Assembly (NCBI GenBank): GCA_016703265.1
Contig: JADJCK010000003.1
Coordinates: forward strand, 372,001-436,000
Reading direction: 5' to 3'
Source: a bacterium
Lineage (GTDB): Bacteria > Krumholzibacteriota > Krumholzibacteriia > LZORAL124-64-63
Length of the DNA: 64,000 bases
Below, in pieces: positions 17,656 to 26,768 of this stretch. Numbering within the stretch: position 1 is the stretch's first letter; the number at the start of each line of letters is the position of its first letter. A program made the position numbers and the translations under genes. The notes under the pieces were generated by a model. That model was not told where the DNA came from and did no database searches. It was given only the letters and a program-made list of their open reading frames with translations.

Positions 17656-18711
17656 CTACTTCAACTGGCCCCAGGCCATCATCCACAACCCAGCCCCCAC
17701 CACGCAGATGAGCGACACGGGGATCATCACCTTCCAGCACAGGTGCATGAGCTGGTCGACGCGCACGCGCGGCAGCGTCCAGCGCACCCACATGTTCAGG
17801 AAGACCAGCAGCACGCCCTTGATGACGAAGTTCAGCGCGGGCGGGATCCAGGCCATGCCCGGGAACGGCGCCCACCAGCCGCCCAGGAAGACCATCGCAG
17901 CGATCATCGAGACCAGGAACAGGTTCGCGTACTCCGCCAGGAAGAAAAAGGCGAAGCGCATGCCGGTGTACTCGGTGTGGTAGCCGGCCACCAGCTCGGA
18001 CTCGGTCTCGGGCATGTCGAACGGGCCACGGTTCGTCTCGGCGATCGAGGCGATGAAATACATGAAGAAGGCGATGAACAGGAACGGGTTCGTGATCGGG
18101 TTGATGTTCCAGTTCCAGATGCCGCCCTGCTGCGAGATGACGATGTCCTGCGGATTCAGCGAGCCCGCGCGCATGACCACCGGCACGGCGGCCAGGGCCA
18201 GCGGGATCTCGTAGCTGATCATCTGCGCCGCGCCGCGCGCCGCGCCGTACAGCGCCCACTTGTTGTTCGAGGCCCAGCCCGCCATCAGGATGCCGATCAC
18301 GACGAGGCTGCTGGCGGCGAAGATGTAGAACAGGCCCAGGTCGAGGTCGGCGGCCACGAAGTCCGGCGCCCAGGGAATGGCAGCCCAGGCCAGCAGCGAA
18401 CCCAGCAGCACGAGGATGGGCGCGAACTTGAACAGGCCCTTGTCCGCCTCGGCCGGGATGATGTCTTCCTTGCCCAGGATCTTCAGCATGTCGGCCACGG
18501 CCTGCGCCCAGCCGTGCCAGCGACCGGTGTACATCGGACCGTAGCGGCTCTGCATGAAGCCGGCGACCTTGCGCTCCATCCAGGTGAAGATGATCGCGCA
18601 GAGGGCCATCACCGTGAACATCAGCACGGCCATGAGCGAGGCCACCGAGATGTTCGCGCCGGTCGTATCGAGGCCCATCTGGCCGGTGAAGAAGTCGTAA
18701 AGGAGCTGCAT
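17656..18711 (-). CDS. nuoH: NADH-quinone oxidoreductase subunit H
   Basis: 351 residues, eight-helix membrane subunit forming the quinone channel. Diagnostic blocks: ERKVAGFMQSRYGPMYTGRWHGWAQ, QMISYEIPLALA, AETNRGPFDMPETESELVAGYHTEYTGMRFAFFFLAEYAN. The start ATG overlaps the nuoD stop by one base (TGATG). No genes for the NADH module lie between nuoD and nuoH, where nuoE-F-G sit in E. coli. Confidence 0.96.
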   Translation of the reverse strand: MQLLYDFFTGQMGLDTTGANISVASLMAVLMFTVMALCAIIFTWMERKVAGFMQSRYGPMYTGRWHGWAQAVADMLKILGKEDIIPAEADKGLFKFAPILVLLGSLLAWAAIPWAPDFVAADLDLGLFYIFAASSLVVIGILMAGWASNNKWALYGAARGAAQMISYEIPLALAAVPVVMRAGSLNPQDIVISQQGGIWNWNINPITNPFLFIAFFMYFIASIAETNRGPFDMPETESELVAGYHTEYTGMRFAFFFLAEYANLFLVSMIAAMVFLGGWWAPFPGMAWIPPALNFVIKGVLLVFLNMWVRWTLPRVRVDQLMHLCWKVMIPVSLICVVGAGLWMMAWGQLK

Positions 18712-19916
18712 CAGCGGTCAATCTCCCCCAGGACGATGTCCAGCGACCCCACCAGGGCCACGAGATCCGAGACCATCTGACCCACGCCCACCTTCTCGAC
18801 CACCTGCAGGTTGCAGAAGGAGGGCGACCGCACCTTGTTGCGGAACGCGGTCTGGCCGCCGTCGGAGATGATGTAGTGGCCCAGCTCGCCCTTCGAGCTC
18901 TCCACGCGCGTGTAGGCCGCGCCGGCGGGCACCTTGACCAGGGCCTTCAGGGCGATGTTGGTGTACGGCCCCTCGGGCAGCTGCTGCAGCGCCTGCCGGA
19001 TGATCCGGCACGACTGCTCGATCTCCCGCGCGCGCACGATGTAGCGGTCCCAGCAGTCGCCGACCGTGCCCATCTCGCCGCGCCCCACCTGCACCTGCCA
19101 GTCGAACTTGTGGTACACGGAGTAGGGATCGTCGCGGCGGCAGTCGAAGTCGACGCCCGAGCCGCGCAGCACCGGGCCGGTGCAGCCGTAGTCCAGCGCC
19201 GTCGCCGCGTCGATGATGCCGACGTCGGCCGTGCGCTCGATGAAGATCTTGTTGTAGGTCAGCAGCGTGTTGTACTCGGGCAGCTTGTTGTGCTCCATCA
19301 GGTCGACGAAGTCGAGCACGTCGGCCACCCAGTTGTCGTTCGGCACGTCGTAGCGCACGCCGCCGGGGATCATGTAGTTGTACAGCATCCGCCCGCCCGA
19401 GATGCGCTCGAGCAGGTTGAGGATCTCCTCGCGCTCGCGGAAGCAGTACAGCAGCGGCGTCCAGGCGCCCATGTCCAGGCCGAACGTGGCCAGCGCGATC
19501 AGGTGGCTGGCGATACGCGACAGCTCGCTCACGGCCACGCGGATGTGCTCGGCGCGCTCGGGCACCTCCTGCCCCATCAGCTTCTCGACCGCGGTCACGT
19601 AGGCGTGGTTGCAGCACATCGGCGCCAGGTAGTCGAAGCGGTCGGTGTAGACCACCCACTGCTTGTACGTGACACCCTCGGCGATCTTCTCGGCGCAGCG
19701 GTGCAGGTACCCGAGCACCGGCGTCACCTTGTAGACGATCTCGCCGTCGGTCTGCAGCAGCAGGCGCAGCACGCCGTGCGTGGCGGGATGCTGCGGGCCC
19801 ATGTTGAGCTCGAGCAGCTCGCTCTTGATGCCGGGCACGTGGTCCTGGTCGTGCCAGCCGCGACTGGAGACGGCGCCCGTGCCCTTTACCCTGGTCGGTT
19901 CGTTCGCCATGCTCAT
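18711..19916 (-). CDS. nuoD: NADH-quinone oxidoreductase subunit D (49-kDa type)
   Basis: 401 residues. The ATG at 19916 overlaps the nuoC stop (ATGA); the open frame upstream is nuoC read out of frame. Key residues: NMGPQHPATHGVLRLLL with the quinone-site His, VTPVLGYLHRCAEKIAE, FREREEILNLLERISGGRM, VGRGEMGTVGDCWDRY, and the closing SLDIVLGEIDR. Separate from nuoC, not fused as in E. coli. Confidence 0.96.
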   Translation of the reverse strand: MSMANEPTRVKGTGAVSSRGWHDQDHVPGIKSELLELNMGPQHPATHGVLRLLLQTDGEIVYKVTPVLGYLHRCAEKIAEGVTYKQWVVYTDRFDYLAPMCCNHAYVTAVEKLMGQEVPERAEHIRVAVSELSRIASHLIALATFGLDMGAWTPLLYCFREREEILNLLERISGGRMLYNYMIPGGVRYDVPNDNWVADVLDFVDLMEHNKLPEYNTLLTYNKIFIERTADVGIIDAATALDYGCTGPVLRGSGVDFDCRRDDPYSVYHKFDWQVQVGRGEMGTVGDCWDRYIVRAREIEQSCRIIRQALQQLPEGPYTNIALKALVKVPAGAAYTRVESSKGELGHYIISDGGQTAFRNKVRSPSFCNLQVVEKVGVGQMVSDLVALVGSLDIVLGEIDR

Positions 19917-20554
19917 CCCTCGGCGGGCTTGTCGCCCGCGGGCTGGTCCGGACCGCCGGATTCGACGGGGAACGGGTTGGCGCAGTACGGCTGCCCCTGC
20001 AGGGGCACCCCGTTCCACAGACTGGGCATCACGTAATCCTTGCGCAGCGGGTGCCCCACCCAGTCGTCTTCCAGCAGCATGCGGCGCGGATCCGGATGAC
20101 CGGCAAAGGTGATGCCGAGCAGGTCCCAGGCCTCGCGCTCGTGCCACGAGGCGGTCGACCACACGGCGCTCACGGTCGGCACCGTCGCCGCGTCGCGCGC
20201 AAAGCGCACCCGCAGCGTGAACTTGTGCTTCAGGGCATGGCTGTAGAGGTGGTAGGCCACGCCCAGGTCGCCCGTGGCCACGCGGTCGCTCTTCTCGGGC
20301 TGGCCGTCGTCGCCGTAGCCGAGGATGGCCACCGACTTGCCCTTGCCCGCCTCGTCCAGGCCGTCCCAGTCGATGCCGCTCAGGCACATCAACTGGTCGA
20401 AGCCGAGTCGCGGGTCGTCGCGCAGGAAGCGGCAGGCCTCGAGGACCTTCGCCGGCGCCAGCGCAGCCCAGGGCTCGAGCGGGTGCTCGGTGAAGCCCAG
20501 CGCGCCGTCACCCACGTGAGCGGCCAGCAGTTCGTAGATCGCGTTCTGTTCCAC
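19913..20554 (-). CDS. nuoC: NADH-quinone oxidoreductase subunit C (30-kDa type)
   Basis: 213 residues. The family signature HEREAWDLLGITFAGHPDPRR followed by DDWVGHPLRKDY is intact. The C-terminal tail (PFPVESGGPDQPAGD) is a short disordered extension. Twelve bases separate it from nuoB; it overlaps nuoD by four bases. Confidence 0.95.
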   Translation of the reverse strand: MEQNAIYELLAAHVGDGALGFTEHPLEPWAALAPAKVLEACRFLRDDPRLGFDQLMCLSGIDWDGLDEAGKGKSVAILGYGDDGQPEKSDRVATGDLGVAYHLYSHALKHKFTLRVRFARDAATVPTVSAVWSTASWHEREAWDLLGITFAGHPDPRRMLLEDDWVGHPLRKDYVMPSLWNGVPLQGQPYCANPFPVESGGPDQPAGDKPAEG

Positions 20555-20566
20555 GCGCGGACCTCT

Positions 20567-21174
<608 letters not shown>

Positions 21175-21178
<4 letters not shown>

Positions 21179-21654
21179 GGTGCGGGGACCTCCTCCTCCG
21201 CGGCGCCGTCGGAGGCGCTCGAACCGGAGCGGTCGGTCAGCTTCTTCACCCAGTCGAGATCGCCCTTGCCCCACACGTAGGCCAGACCCACGGCGAGGAT
21301 CGCCAGGAAGATGATCATTTCCCAGAACACGATGGCGCCCAATCCGGGCACGGGCATCAGCTGCCGGAACACGACGGCCCACGGCAGCAGGAAGATCATC
21401 TCCACGTCGAAGACGATGAAGAACAGCGCGACGAGGTAGAAGCGGACGTTGAAGCGTATCCACGACGAGCCGCGGGCCACTTCGCCGCACTCGTACGTCG
21501 TCATCTTGGCGGCGCTCGGATTGCTCGGCCGCAGCAGTTTCGCCACGCCGAGCGCGATCCCTGCGAAAACAAACCCGACCAGCACGAAGATCAGGACCGT
21601 CGCGAAGTGTTCCTGGACACCGCTGACGACCCCGAGAAAATGCGGCAGATTCAT
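21175..21654 (-). CDS. nuoA: NADH-quinone oxidoreductase subunit A
   Basis: 159 residues, three-helix membrane subunit. The conserved loop KMTTYECGEVARGSSWIRFNVRFYLVALFFIVFDVEMIFLLPWAV is complete. C-terminus has an acidic tail (AAEEEVPAP). First gene of the operon, about 94 bases from the predicted transcription start. Confidence 0.95.
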
Positions 21655-21720
21655 GGGCTTTTTCCCGGTTTTTTCGTGGTGAGCGGACGACCCGGGTCCG
21701 GCGCCGGTGGCTGTCACGGA

Positions 21721-21748
21721 CGAGGTTGTCGATGTGCCGACAACCTCG
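21721..21748. promoter_or_regulatory. Perfect 11-bp inverted repeat at the nuo transcription start
   Basis: CGAGGTTGTCG and CGACAACCTCG flank a 6-base spacer. The outer edge (21748) coincides with the start point expected from the nuo promoter, so it is either an operator covering +1 or a hairpin at the very 5' end of the nuo mRNA. No T-run follows on either strand, arguing against a terminator. Confidence 0.7.
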
Positions 21749-21754
21749 CGGCAA

Positions 21755-21783
21755 ATTAGATAAGTCGGTCCGTTAGGTGTCAA
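21755..21783 (-). promoter_or_regulatory. Sigma70-type promoter of the nuo operon
   Basis: Minus strand: TTGACA (21783-21778, 6/6), 17-base spacer, TCTAAT (21760-21755, 5/6). It lies about 100 bases upstream of the nuoA ATG in AT-richer DNA than its surroundings. The rest of 21655-22019 up to rlmH shows no gene. Confidence 0.75.
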
Positions 21784-22019
21784 GAATTGAATCCGTCGCC
21801 TTGAAACGCGACGGGATCGGTCGCACACCGTCGTGCGCCAATCCGCGGCAAGAAGCATGATTCTCCGTCTTTGAACATTGAGAATGAGAAGCGCATCGAA
21901 CATTTCGCGTCGTCCTCAGCACGCGTCGACACTGGCGCGAGGGCTCACGATGGGTTTCAATGCGGCGGATGCGGGCTGGAGCCGCGTCCCGCACCGCCTT
22001 GTACCGGGAGCATGGTCAT

Positions 22020-22454
22020 TTGTTGAGAATCATTGTCATCGGCCGCTGCAAGGACCGCCGCCTGGCGGCGCTGGCCGACGACTACCTGGCCCGCATCCGC
22101 CCGCTGGCCCCGGTCGAGGTGCTGGAGCTGAAGGACGCCGACCCGAAGCGCGAGGCGGCCGAGATGGTGCGCCGCCTGGGCGCCCGCGACCCGGCCCGGC
22201 CGGTGCTGGCCCTGGACGAGCGCGGCGAGGACCTGGCCACGACCGACCTGGCGCGGATCCTGGGCGCGCACGGCTCGCTCAGCTTCCTGGTGGGCGGGGC
22301 CGACGGCCTGGGCGACGAAGCGCGCGCCCGCGCCGACCGCACCATCCGCCTGTCGAGCCTGACCCTGACCCACGAGATGGCCCGGGTCCTGCTGCTGGAA
22401 CAGGTCTACCGCGGCCTGACCATCCTGCGGGGCCTGCCCTACCACCGTGCCTGA
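22020..22454 (+). CDS. rlmH: 23S rRNA (pseudouridine1915-N3)-methyltransferase RlmH
   Basis: About 144 residues of the SPOUT family. No ATG fits: the conserved start RIIVIGRCKD is preceded by two TTG codons (22020, 22023), with GGGAG nine bases upstream of the first. The knot region LSFLVGGADGLGDE and the closing RLSSLTLTHEMARVLLLEQVYRGLTILRGLPYHRA-type sequence are the family signature. The product methylates the pseudouridine in helix 69 of the ribosome. Divergent from nuoA. Confidence 0.93.
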   Translation: MLRIIVIGRCKDRRLAALADDYLARIRPLAPVEVLELKDADPKREAAEMVRRLGARDPARPVLALDERGEDLATTDLARILGAHGSLSFLVGGADGLGDEARARADRTIRLSSLTLTHEMARVLLLEQVYRGLTILRGLPYHRA

Positions 22455-22473
22455 GCGGGGGGAAAGCGGCGGG

Positions 22474-22496
22474 AACCCGCTGCCGGGAAGCGGGTT
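22474..22496 (+). terminator. Weak hairpin after rlmH
   Basis: AACCCGC and GCGGGTT pair around a 9-base loop 20 bases after the rlmH stop; no clear T-run follows, so function as a terminator is only possible. Confidence 0.3.
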
Positions 22497-22507
22497 GGCA
22501 TTAATCC

Positions 22508-22538
22508 TTGGGCAACCGGCGCCCCATGGGCCTATAAT
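22508..22538 (+). promoter_or_regulatory. Probable promoter of the PEGA/lipoprotein pair
   Basis: Perfect TATAAT at 22533-22538 with a weak TTGGGC 19 bases upstream; the gene starts at 22592. Confidence 0.55.
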
Positions 22539-22591
22539 GCGCGCCGAACTCACCGTGTCCGAAAACCGACAGACCGTCCCCGGGGGAACGC

Positions 22592-23380
22592 ATGCGCCGT
22601 CCGCGCCGCCGGTCCACGAACCTGACGATCCTCTGCGCCGCCGCGCTGGCGGCCGCGATCGTCGTGCTGCCTGCCGCCAACGCCACCGCCGCCACCTTGC
22701 AGCTGGCCGGTCCGGCCGGCGCCGTCGTGCAGGTCAACGGAGCCATCGTCGGCTTCCTGCCGCTGTCCGAACCGCTGACGGTGCCGCCGGGCGTGCACGA
22801 GCTGGTCTGCGAAATGCCGGGGCGCATCCCGCACCGGCAGACGATCGTCATCGAGCGCGATGACGAATGGCGCCATGTCACGGTCCGGGTGCTGCCCTAC
22901 AGCCGCAAGACCGCCGTCTTCAGCAACCTGGCCCTGGCCGGCCTGGGCCCGCGCTACCTGGGCCACGGCACGCGCGGCTGGATCTACACGGTGGCCGAAG
23001 CCGGCGGCCTGGTCACCGCGCTGCTGGGCGAAGTGTCGCGCCACAACGCCGACAAGGAATACCTGCTGGCGCAGGACGCGTACCGCACCGCCGTCAACCA
23101 GGGCGAGATCGCGGACCTGCGCGCGTCGGTCGAGGCGCGGCACAAGGAAGTGACCGACGCCGCCGACCTGCGCGACCTGGGCCTCATGACGGCCGCCGGC
23201 GCCGTCGTCATCAGCATGCTCGATTCGTGGCTGTCGTTCGGAGCCGTCACCGGCGGCGCTGGCGAGCTGCCCGCTGCCGGCGGCAATGCCGCTGTCGATG
23301 CCGCCGGCAACGACGCCGCAGTCTCCCAGGCCGCCTTTGCGTCGCCTTCGTTCCACTCGGCCGTGCGCCTGAGCTTCTGA
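22592..23380 (+). CDS. Exported PEGA-domain protein with DUF5683-like membrane part
   Basis: 262 residues with a signal peptide (ILCAAALAAAIVVLPAANATA). Residues ~35-85 (LQLAGPAGAVVQVNGAIVGFLPLSEPLTVPPGVHELVC) form a PEGA domain, a small beta fold common at the surface of cell-wall-associated proteins. A hydrophobic segment with LAGLGPRYLGHGTRGWIYTVAEAG resembles the 'PGlGq.y.G...kG' motif of DUF5683/TM2-like proteins. The C-terminus is Ala/Gly-rich. The following lipoprotein starts 22 bases later, probably in the same transcript. Role unknown, likely envelope-related. Confidence 0.7.
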   Translation: MRRPRRRSTNLTILCAAALAAAIVVLPAANATAATLQLAGPAGAVVQVNGAIVGFLPLSEPLTVPPGVHELVCEMPGRIPHRQTIVIERDDEWRHVTVRVLPYSRKTAVFSNLALAGLGPRYLGHGTRGWIYTVAEAGGLVTALLGEVSRHNADKEYLLAQDAYRTAVNQGEIADLRASVEARHKEVTDAADLRDLGLMTAAGAVVISMLDSWLSFGAVTGGAGELPAAGGNAAVDAAGNDAAVSQAAFASPSFHSAVRLSF

Positions 23381-23402
23381 CCTGAACCGGGGAGCCCGTT
23401 CC

Positions 23403-24956
23403 ATGCCTCGTCGCGTTGCCACGGCCCGCCGCCCGAAGATCATCCCGAGCCTGGCGCTGCTCGCGCTGGTTGCCCTGGCCCTGCTCCCGCTGTCGGGCCT
23501 GACCGGCTGCGAGCGCGCGCCGGAGCCGCCTGTCTGGGACAACCCCTTCGACCCGACCGGCCCCGAAGACGGAGACCCGCTGAACCTGCGCGTGATGATG
23601 AGTTCGGGCCAGGTCACGCTGGCCTGGGTCCAGCCGCAGGGCATGGGCATCGCCCAGTACGCAATCAGCCACTCGGAACAGCCGGATGCCGGCTGGAGCA
23701 GCCTGGCGCTGGTCGACGCGACGAGCTCGCCCGAGTACCTCTACGCCGTCACCGCGCCGACGCCGACCCAGACGAACTGGTACCGCGTGCAGGCTGTCGG
23801 CGTCGACGGCCTGGCCTCGCTGGTCGACTACGCCACGCCGGCGGGGGTCCAGCTCGGGCCCCGCGTCATCCTCAACGACAACGCCACGTTCGTCGCCTCG
23901 CGCAACGTGACGATGAAGGTCCTGGTCTCGCAGGGCACCACCCTGCGCGTGGCCCTGGGTCCCGACTACGCCACCGAGACCACCTACCCGGCGGCGGCAC
24001 CCGGCGATACGGCCGTGATCACGTTCGACGCCGGCGCCGCCGCGCAGGGCGACTCGGTGCGCGTCCGCGTGATCGCCACCGACGGCGCCTTCACCTCGGT
24101 CGCGACCATCGCCAAGGCCAAAGTCGATTTCTCGCCGGACTTCACCCTGCTGCGTGGCGGCACCGTAGTCGCCTCGCGCGCCGATACGCTGCGCATTCCC
24201 CCGGCCGGGGTCACGCAGATGCGCTTCGCCACCAGCGAGGCCGGCCTGGCCGGCGCGACCTGGGTGCCGGGCTCGAACAGGTACTCCGCGCCGCTGCTCG
24301 AGGGCCGCACGGGTTCCCAGCAGATCTGGGGCGAGTTCGAAGGCGACTTCGGCTTCAACAGCGTTTCCCACATCACCGTCACGCCCGACCTGTTGACCGC
24401 AGCAACGTTCCGCCTGGCCGTGCCCGAAGACCACGTGACCACGACCGCGTTCCTGCGCGGCGTGCTGGGCGGCCAGGCCACGCTGGTGCGCTGGTCCGAG
24501 GGCCCCAACCTGGCGGGTGCCGCCTGGGTGGCCCGGCCCGACACGCTTGATATCGAACTGAGCCCGGGCGAGGGCCTGAAGACCATCTACCTGCAGATGC
24601 GCAACGACTGGGCCGACTCGCCCATCCTCACCGACTACGCGGTGTTCGTGACGCGCGGCGTCGAGGTGGCGTTCGTGGCGCCCACCAACGGGGTCGTCGT
24701 GCAGGGGGGCGACTCGCTGCAGGTGCGCGGGACCGCCTTCGGCGGCGGCGCCGCCCTGGGTCTCGTGGAAGTGGACCTGGGGAACGATTTCACGGCCGCG
24801 TCGGGCCTCGCCTCGTGGACGAAGTGGTGGGAAGTGCCGACCGTGACGGCCGACTCCGTGGTGACGCTGCGCGCACGCGCCACGGCAGGCGCCGGCGAAA
24901 CGCTGGCGACGGCGACCACGACCATCAGCGTGACGATCACGCCGCCGGTCCGCTAG
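23403..24956 (+). CDS. Large lipoprotein with fibronectin-III-like region
   Basis: 517 residues. Lipobox LTGC at residues ~33-36 after a long hydrophobic h-region, then APEPPVWDNPFDP, a start often seen in lipoproteins of FCB-type candidate phyla. Residues ~60-145 (QVTLAWVQPQGMGIAQYAISHSEQ...TNWYRVQAVGVDGLAS) look like a fibronectin type III domain; the remainder consists of beta-rich Ig-like stretches ending in a TTISVTITPPVR strand. GGGGAG precedes the ATG. Outer-membrane or periplasmic anchoring is inferred; no enzymatic motif seen. Confidence 0.75.
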   Translation: MPRRVATARRPKIIPSLALLALVALALLPLSGLTGCERAPEPPVWDNPFDPTGPEDGDPLNLRVMMSSGQVTLAWVQPQGMGIAQYAISHSEQPDAGWSSLALVDATSSPEYLYAVTAPTPTQTNWYRVQAVGVDGLASLVDYATPAGVQLGPRVILNDNATFVASRNVTMKVLVSQGTTLRVALGPDYATETTYPAAAPGDTAVITFDAGAAAQGDSVRVRVIATDGAFTSVATIAKAKVDFSPDFTLLRGGTVVASRADTLRIPPAGVTQMRFATSEAGLAGATWVPGSNRYSAPLLEGRTGSQQIWGEFEGDFGFNSVSHITVTPDLLTAATFRLAVPEDHVTTTAFLRGVLGGQATLVRWSEGPNLAGAAWVARPDTLDIELSPGEGLKTIYLQMRNDWADSPILTDYAVFVTRGVEVAFVAPTNGVVVQGGDSLQVRGTAFGGGAALGLVEVDLGNDFTAASGLASWTKWWEVPTVTADSVVTLRARATAGAGETLATATTTISVTITPPVR

Positions 24957-25005
24957 CGCGCGACGGGCAAGACGCCGGCCTGGATCGCGTGGTAGCTGCC
25001 GCGCC

Positions 25006-25911
25006 TCAGAACCGCGTCACCTTCACCCCCGCGAAGCGCTCCACGCGCGCGAGGTACTCCGTCAGCGGCACCTTCACCACGGTGCCGCCCTCATACCAGC
25101 CGCTGAGTCCGCTGACGGCCGCGTGCACCAGGTGGGCGCGACCCTCCTCGACGACGACCAGGCCCACGTGCCCGATCACCAGTCCGTACTGGTCGCGCAG
25201 CTTCCGCGCCGAGGCCACCTGCGGGTCGAGCACGAACCAGATGACATCACCCTCGCGCAGCGCGGCCTCGACCAGGCCGTTCTTCGGCACGTATTCGAAG
25301 CTGCCGGCCGGATAGCGCGAGGTTCCCACCGTGTCGGGCGCGGCGGCCCCGACCTCGGCCGTCACGTCGCGACCCCAGTGGCCGGAACGGATCATGTCGA
25401 GGCTGAAGTCGAGATGCGAGGCGTGCTCGTAGTCGACACGACCCTTGGCATCGACGACATCTTCGGGCGCAGCGCCGGCAAAACGCGTCGCCAGCGCAAT
25501 GACGATGGCATCGTCGTGGTCGCGCGCCCGCGCCAACTCGCTGCAGCGGTAGAGCAGGCTGATGCAGTCCTGGCGATGGTCACGCACCAGTTCGCGCTCG
25601 GCCACGTAGCCGTCTGCGGCAGGGCCGAACACGTAGCGCACGCCCTCGGCGGCCAGGAAACGCCGAGCCCACAGGCCGACCCTCGCGGCCGTCGACAGCG
25701 ACTGCTCGGACGCCAGCAGGCTGTCCTCGACCGCCGCCGGCAGCAGGCGGTCGGCCGCTGCGGCCCGGATCTGGGCGCGGACCACGGCGCCCTTCCCTGA
25801 ACCCGATCCTGTCGCGGCGCAGCCGCTGCCCGCTGCCGCGGCCATCGCCACCAGGGCCAGTGCCGTTGTCCAGCGGAGCTGCCGCCGCCTGCCAACCGTG
25901 CGTGTCTTCAT
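25006..25911 (-). CDS. DUF1460-like lipoprotein, probable peptidoglycan amidase/NlpC-P60-type hydrolase
   Basis: 301 residues. Lipobox GSGC after a signal segment (TTALALVAMAAAAGSGCAA). The mature part shows the order of the DUF1460 (N-acetylmuramoyl-L-alanine amidase-like) family: DCISLLYRCSELAR with the putative catalytic Cys (~120), a RVDYEHASHLDFSLDMI block, GDVIWFVLD, GHVGLVVVEEGRAHLVHAA with candidate catalytic His residues, and a closing LTEYLARVERFAGVKVTRF. The family hydrolyses or recognises peptidoglycan fragments. Convergent with the lipoprotein gene; start ATG with AAGGGGG upstream. Confidence 0.7.
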   Translation of the reverse strand: MKTRTVGRRRQLRWTTALALVAMAAAAGSGCAATGSGSGKGAVVRAQIRAAAADRLLPAAVEDSLLASEQSLSTAARVGLWARRFLAAEGVRYVFGPAADGYVAERELVRDHRQDCISLLYRCSELARARDHDDAIVIALATRFAGAAPEDVVDAKGRVDYEHASHLDFSLDMIRSGHWGRDVTAEVGAAAPDTVGTSRYPAGSFEYVPKNGLVEAALREGDVIWFVLDPQVASARKLRDQYGLVIGHVGLVVVEEGRAHLVHAAVSGLSGWYEGGTVVKVPLTEYLARVERFAGVKVTRF

Positions 25912-26067
25912 GCTGCCGGCCCCCTTGTCGCCGCGCGCGGGCCCATTTGCCCGGGCACATCCCCAACATCGTCACGCCGGGGCGCGCCCGCCTCTTGCCG
26001 CGCGGCCCGGATGGGAGGATAATCACGGGACAAGCAGGGACTCCACCGGAATCGGGAAAGGGCCGGC

Positions 26068-26286
26068 ATGAACACCACCTGGCTGCGCGGGGCCCTCGGC
26101 GCTGCCGTCGGCGCCGGACTCGGCTGGCAGGCGCATCGCTGGTTGTCCTGCCGCGGCGGCACCTGAGGCATCACCGGCAATCCCGTGCTGATGGCGGCGC
26201 TGGGCGCCTGGCTGGGATGGTCGCTTCTTTCCGGCGGGAAGAAGGAATCCGATGGCGGCAACGGGCACGATCGGCCCGGCGACTAG
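26068..26286 (+). CDS. Probable DUF6132-type membrane selenoprotein (UGA read as Sec at codon 33)
   Basis: Read through one in-frame TGA (26164-26166), this gives a 72-residue protein with two hydrophobic segments (LRGALGAAVGAGLGW and VLMAALGAWLGWSLL) and between them SCRGGT-U-GITGNP. DUF6132 proteins have the same layout with a conserved GC.SGtCPITSNP motif; the TGA falls exactly on the second conserved Cys. The frame continues cleanly for 39 codons to a TAG. Downstream of the UGA two small hairpins are possible: CATCA/TGATG (26169-26193) and GGCGC-TGG-GCGCC (26196-26208), the latter placing a loop G 36 bases from the UGA. No sel genes are in the window, so decoding is unproven; otherwise this is a truncated pseudogene. 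The gene precedes a zinc-ribbon-type protein and a cytochrome. Confidence 0.7.
26196..26208 (+). promoter_or_regulatory. Candidate bacterial SECIS hairpin
   Basis: GGCGC and GCGCC pair perfectly over a TGG loop within the coding sequence, 30-42 bases after the in-frame UGA. Bacterial SECIS elements lie just downstream of the UGA with a small G-containing apical loop; a second weaker stem starts 3 bases after the UGA. Structure by eye only. Confidence 0.35.
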
Positions 26287-26340
26287 GCAGACGATTATCG
26301 AGGCAAGGCAGACGACTAACGCGCTCCGACGAGGTCGATC

Positions 26341-26736
26341 ATGAAGAACATCTACCTGTGCCCCCACTGCGCCACGGTGCTGAACCCGAGCGTGAAGATC
26401 CTGCTGGTGGCGCGCCACCACGACCGGCGCGGCCTGGTCCTGCTGAGCCCGCAGCCCGGCAACTTCAAGTACGTCTGCGACGCCAGCCTCGAGGAAGGCC
26501 TGTCGCCCGGCGATGTGGTGGCCTTCTCCTGCCCTGTCTGCACCTTCGACCTGACATCGGTGGCCGACCACCGGTTCGCCGAACTGGTGCTGCGCGCGCC
26601 GGGCCACAATGATCGCAAGGTCGAGTTCAGCCGCGCCTTCGGCACGCACGCGACATACGTGATCGACGGGCAGAACGCGCTGGCGTTCGGCGAGGACGCC
26701 GACGACGGCGACCCGACGAACTTCTTCGGCGCCTGA
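26341..26736 (+). CDS. Small protein with two CxxC pairs (zinc-ribbon-like), function unknown
   Basis: 131 residues. CPHC at residues 7-10 and CPVC at ~65-68 form a likely zinc site, with an intervening segment that looks beta-rich (LVLLSPQPGNFKYVCD, GLSPGDVVAFSCPVC). The C-terminal half (RKVEFSRAFGTHATYVIDGQNALAFGED) has no motif I recognise. No signal peptide, so cytoplasmic. GAGGTCGATC precedes the ATG. I do not recognise a named family. Confidence 0.65.
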   Translation: MKNIYLCPHCATVLNPSVKILLVARHHDRRGLVLLSPQPGNFKYVCDASLEEGLSPGDVVAFSCPVCTFDLTSVADHRFAELVLRAPGHNDRKVEFSRAFGTHATYVIDGQNALAFGEDADDGDPTNFFGA

Positions 26737-26768
26737 CGCGCCGCGCGCCGGCCGGCCCGGGTGCGGGC

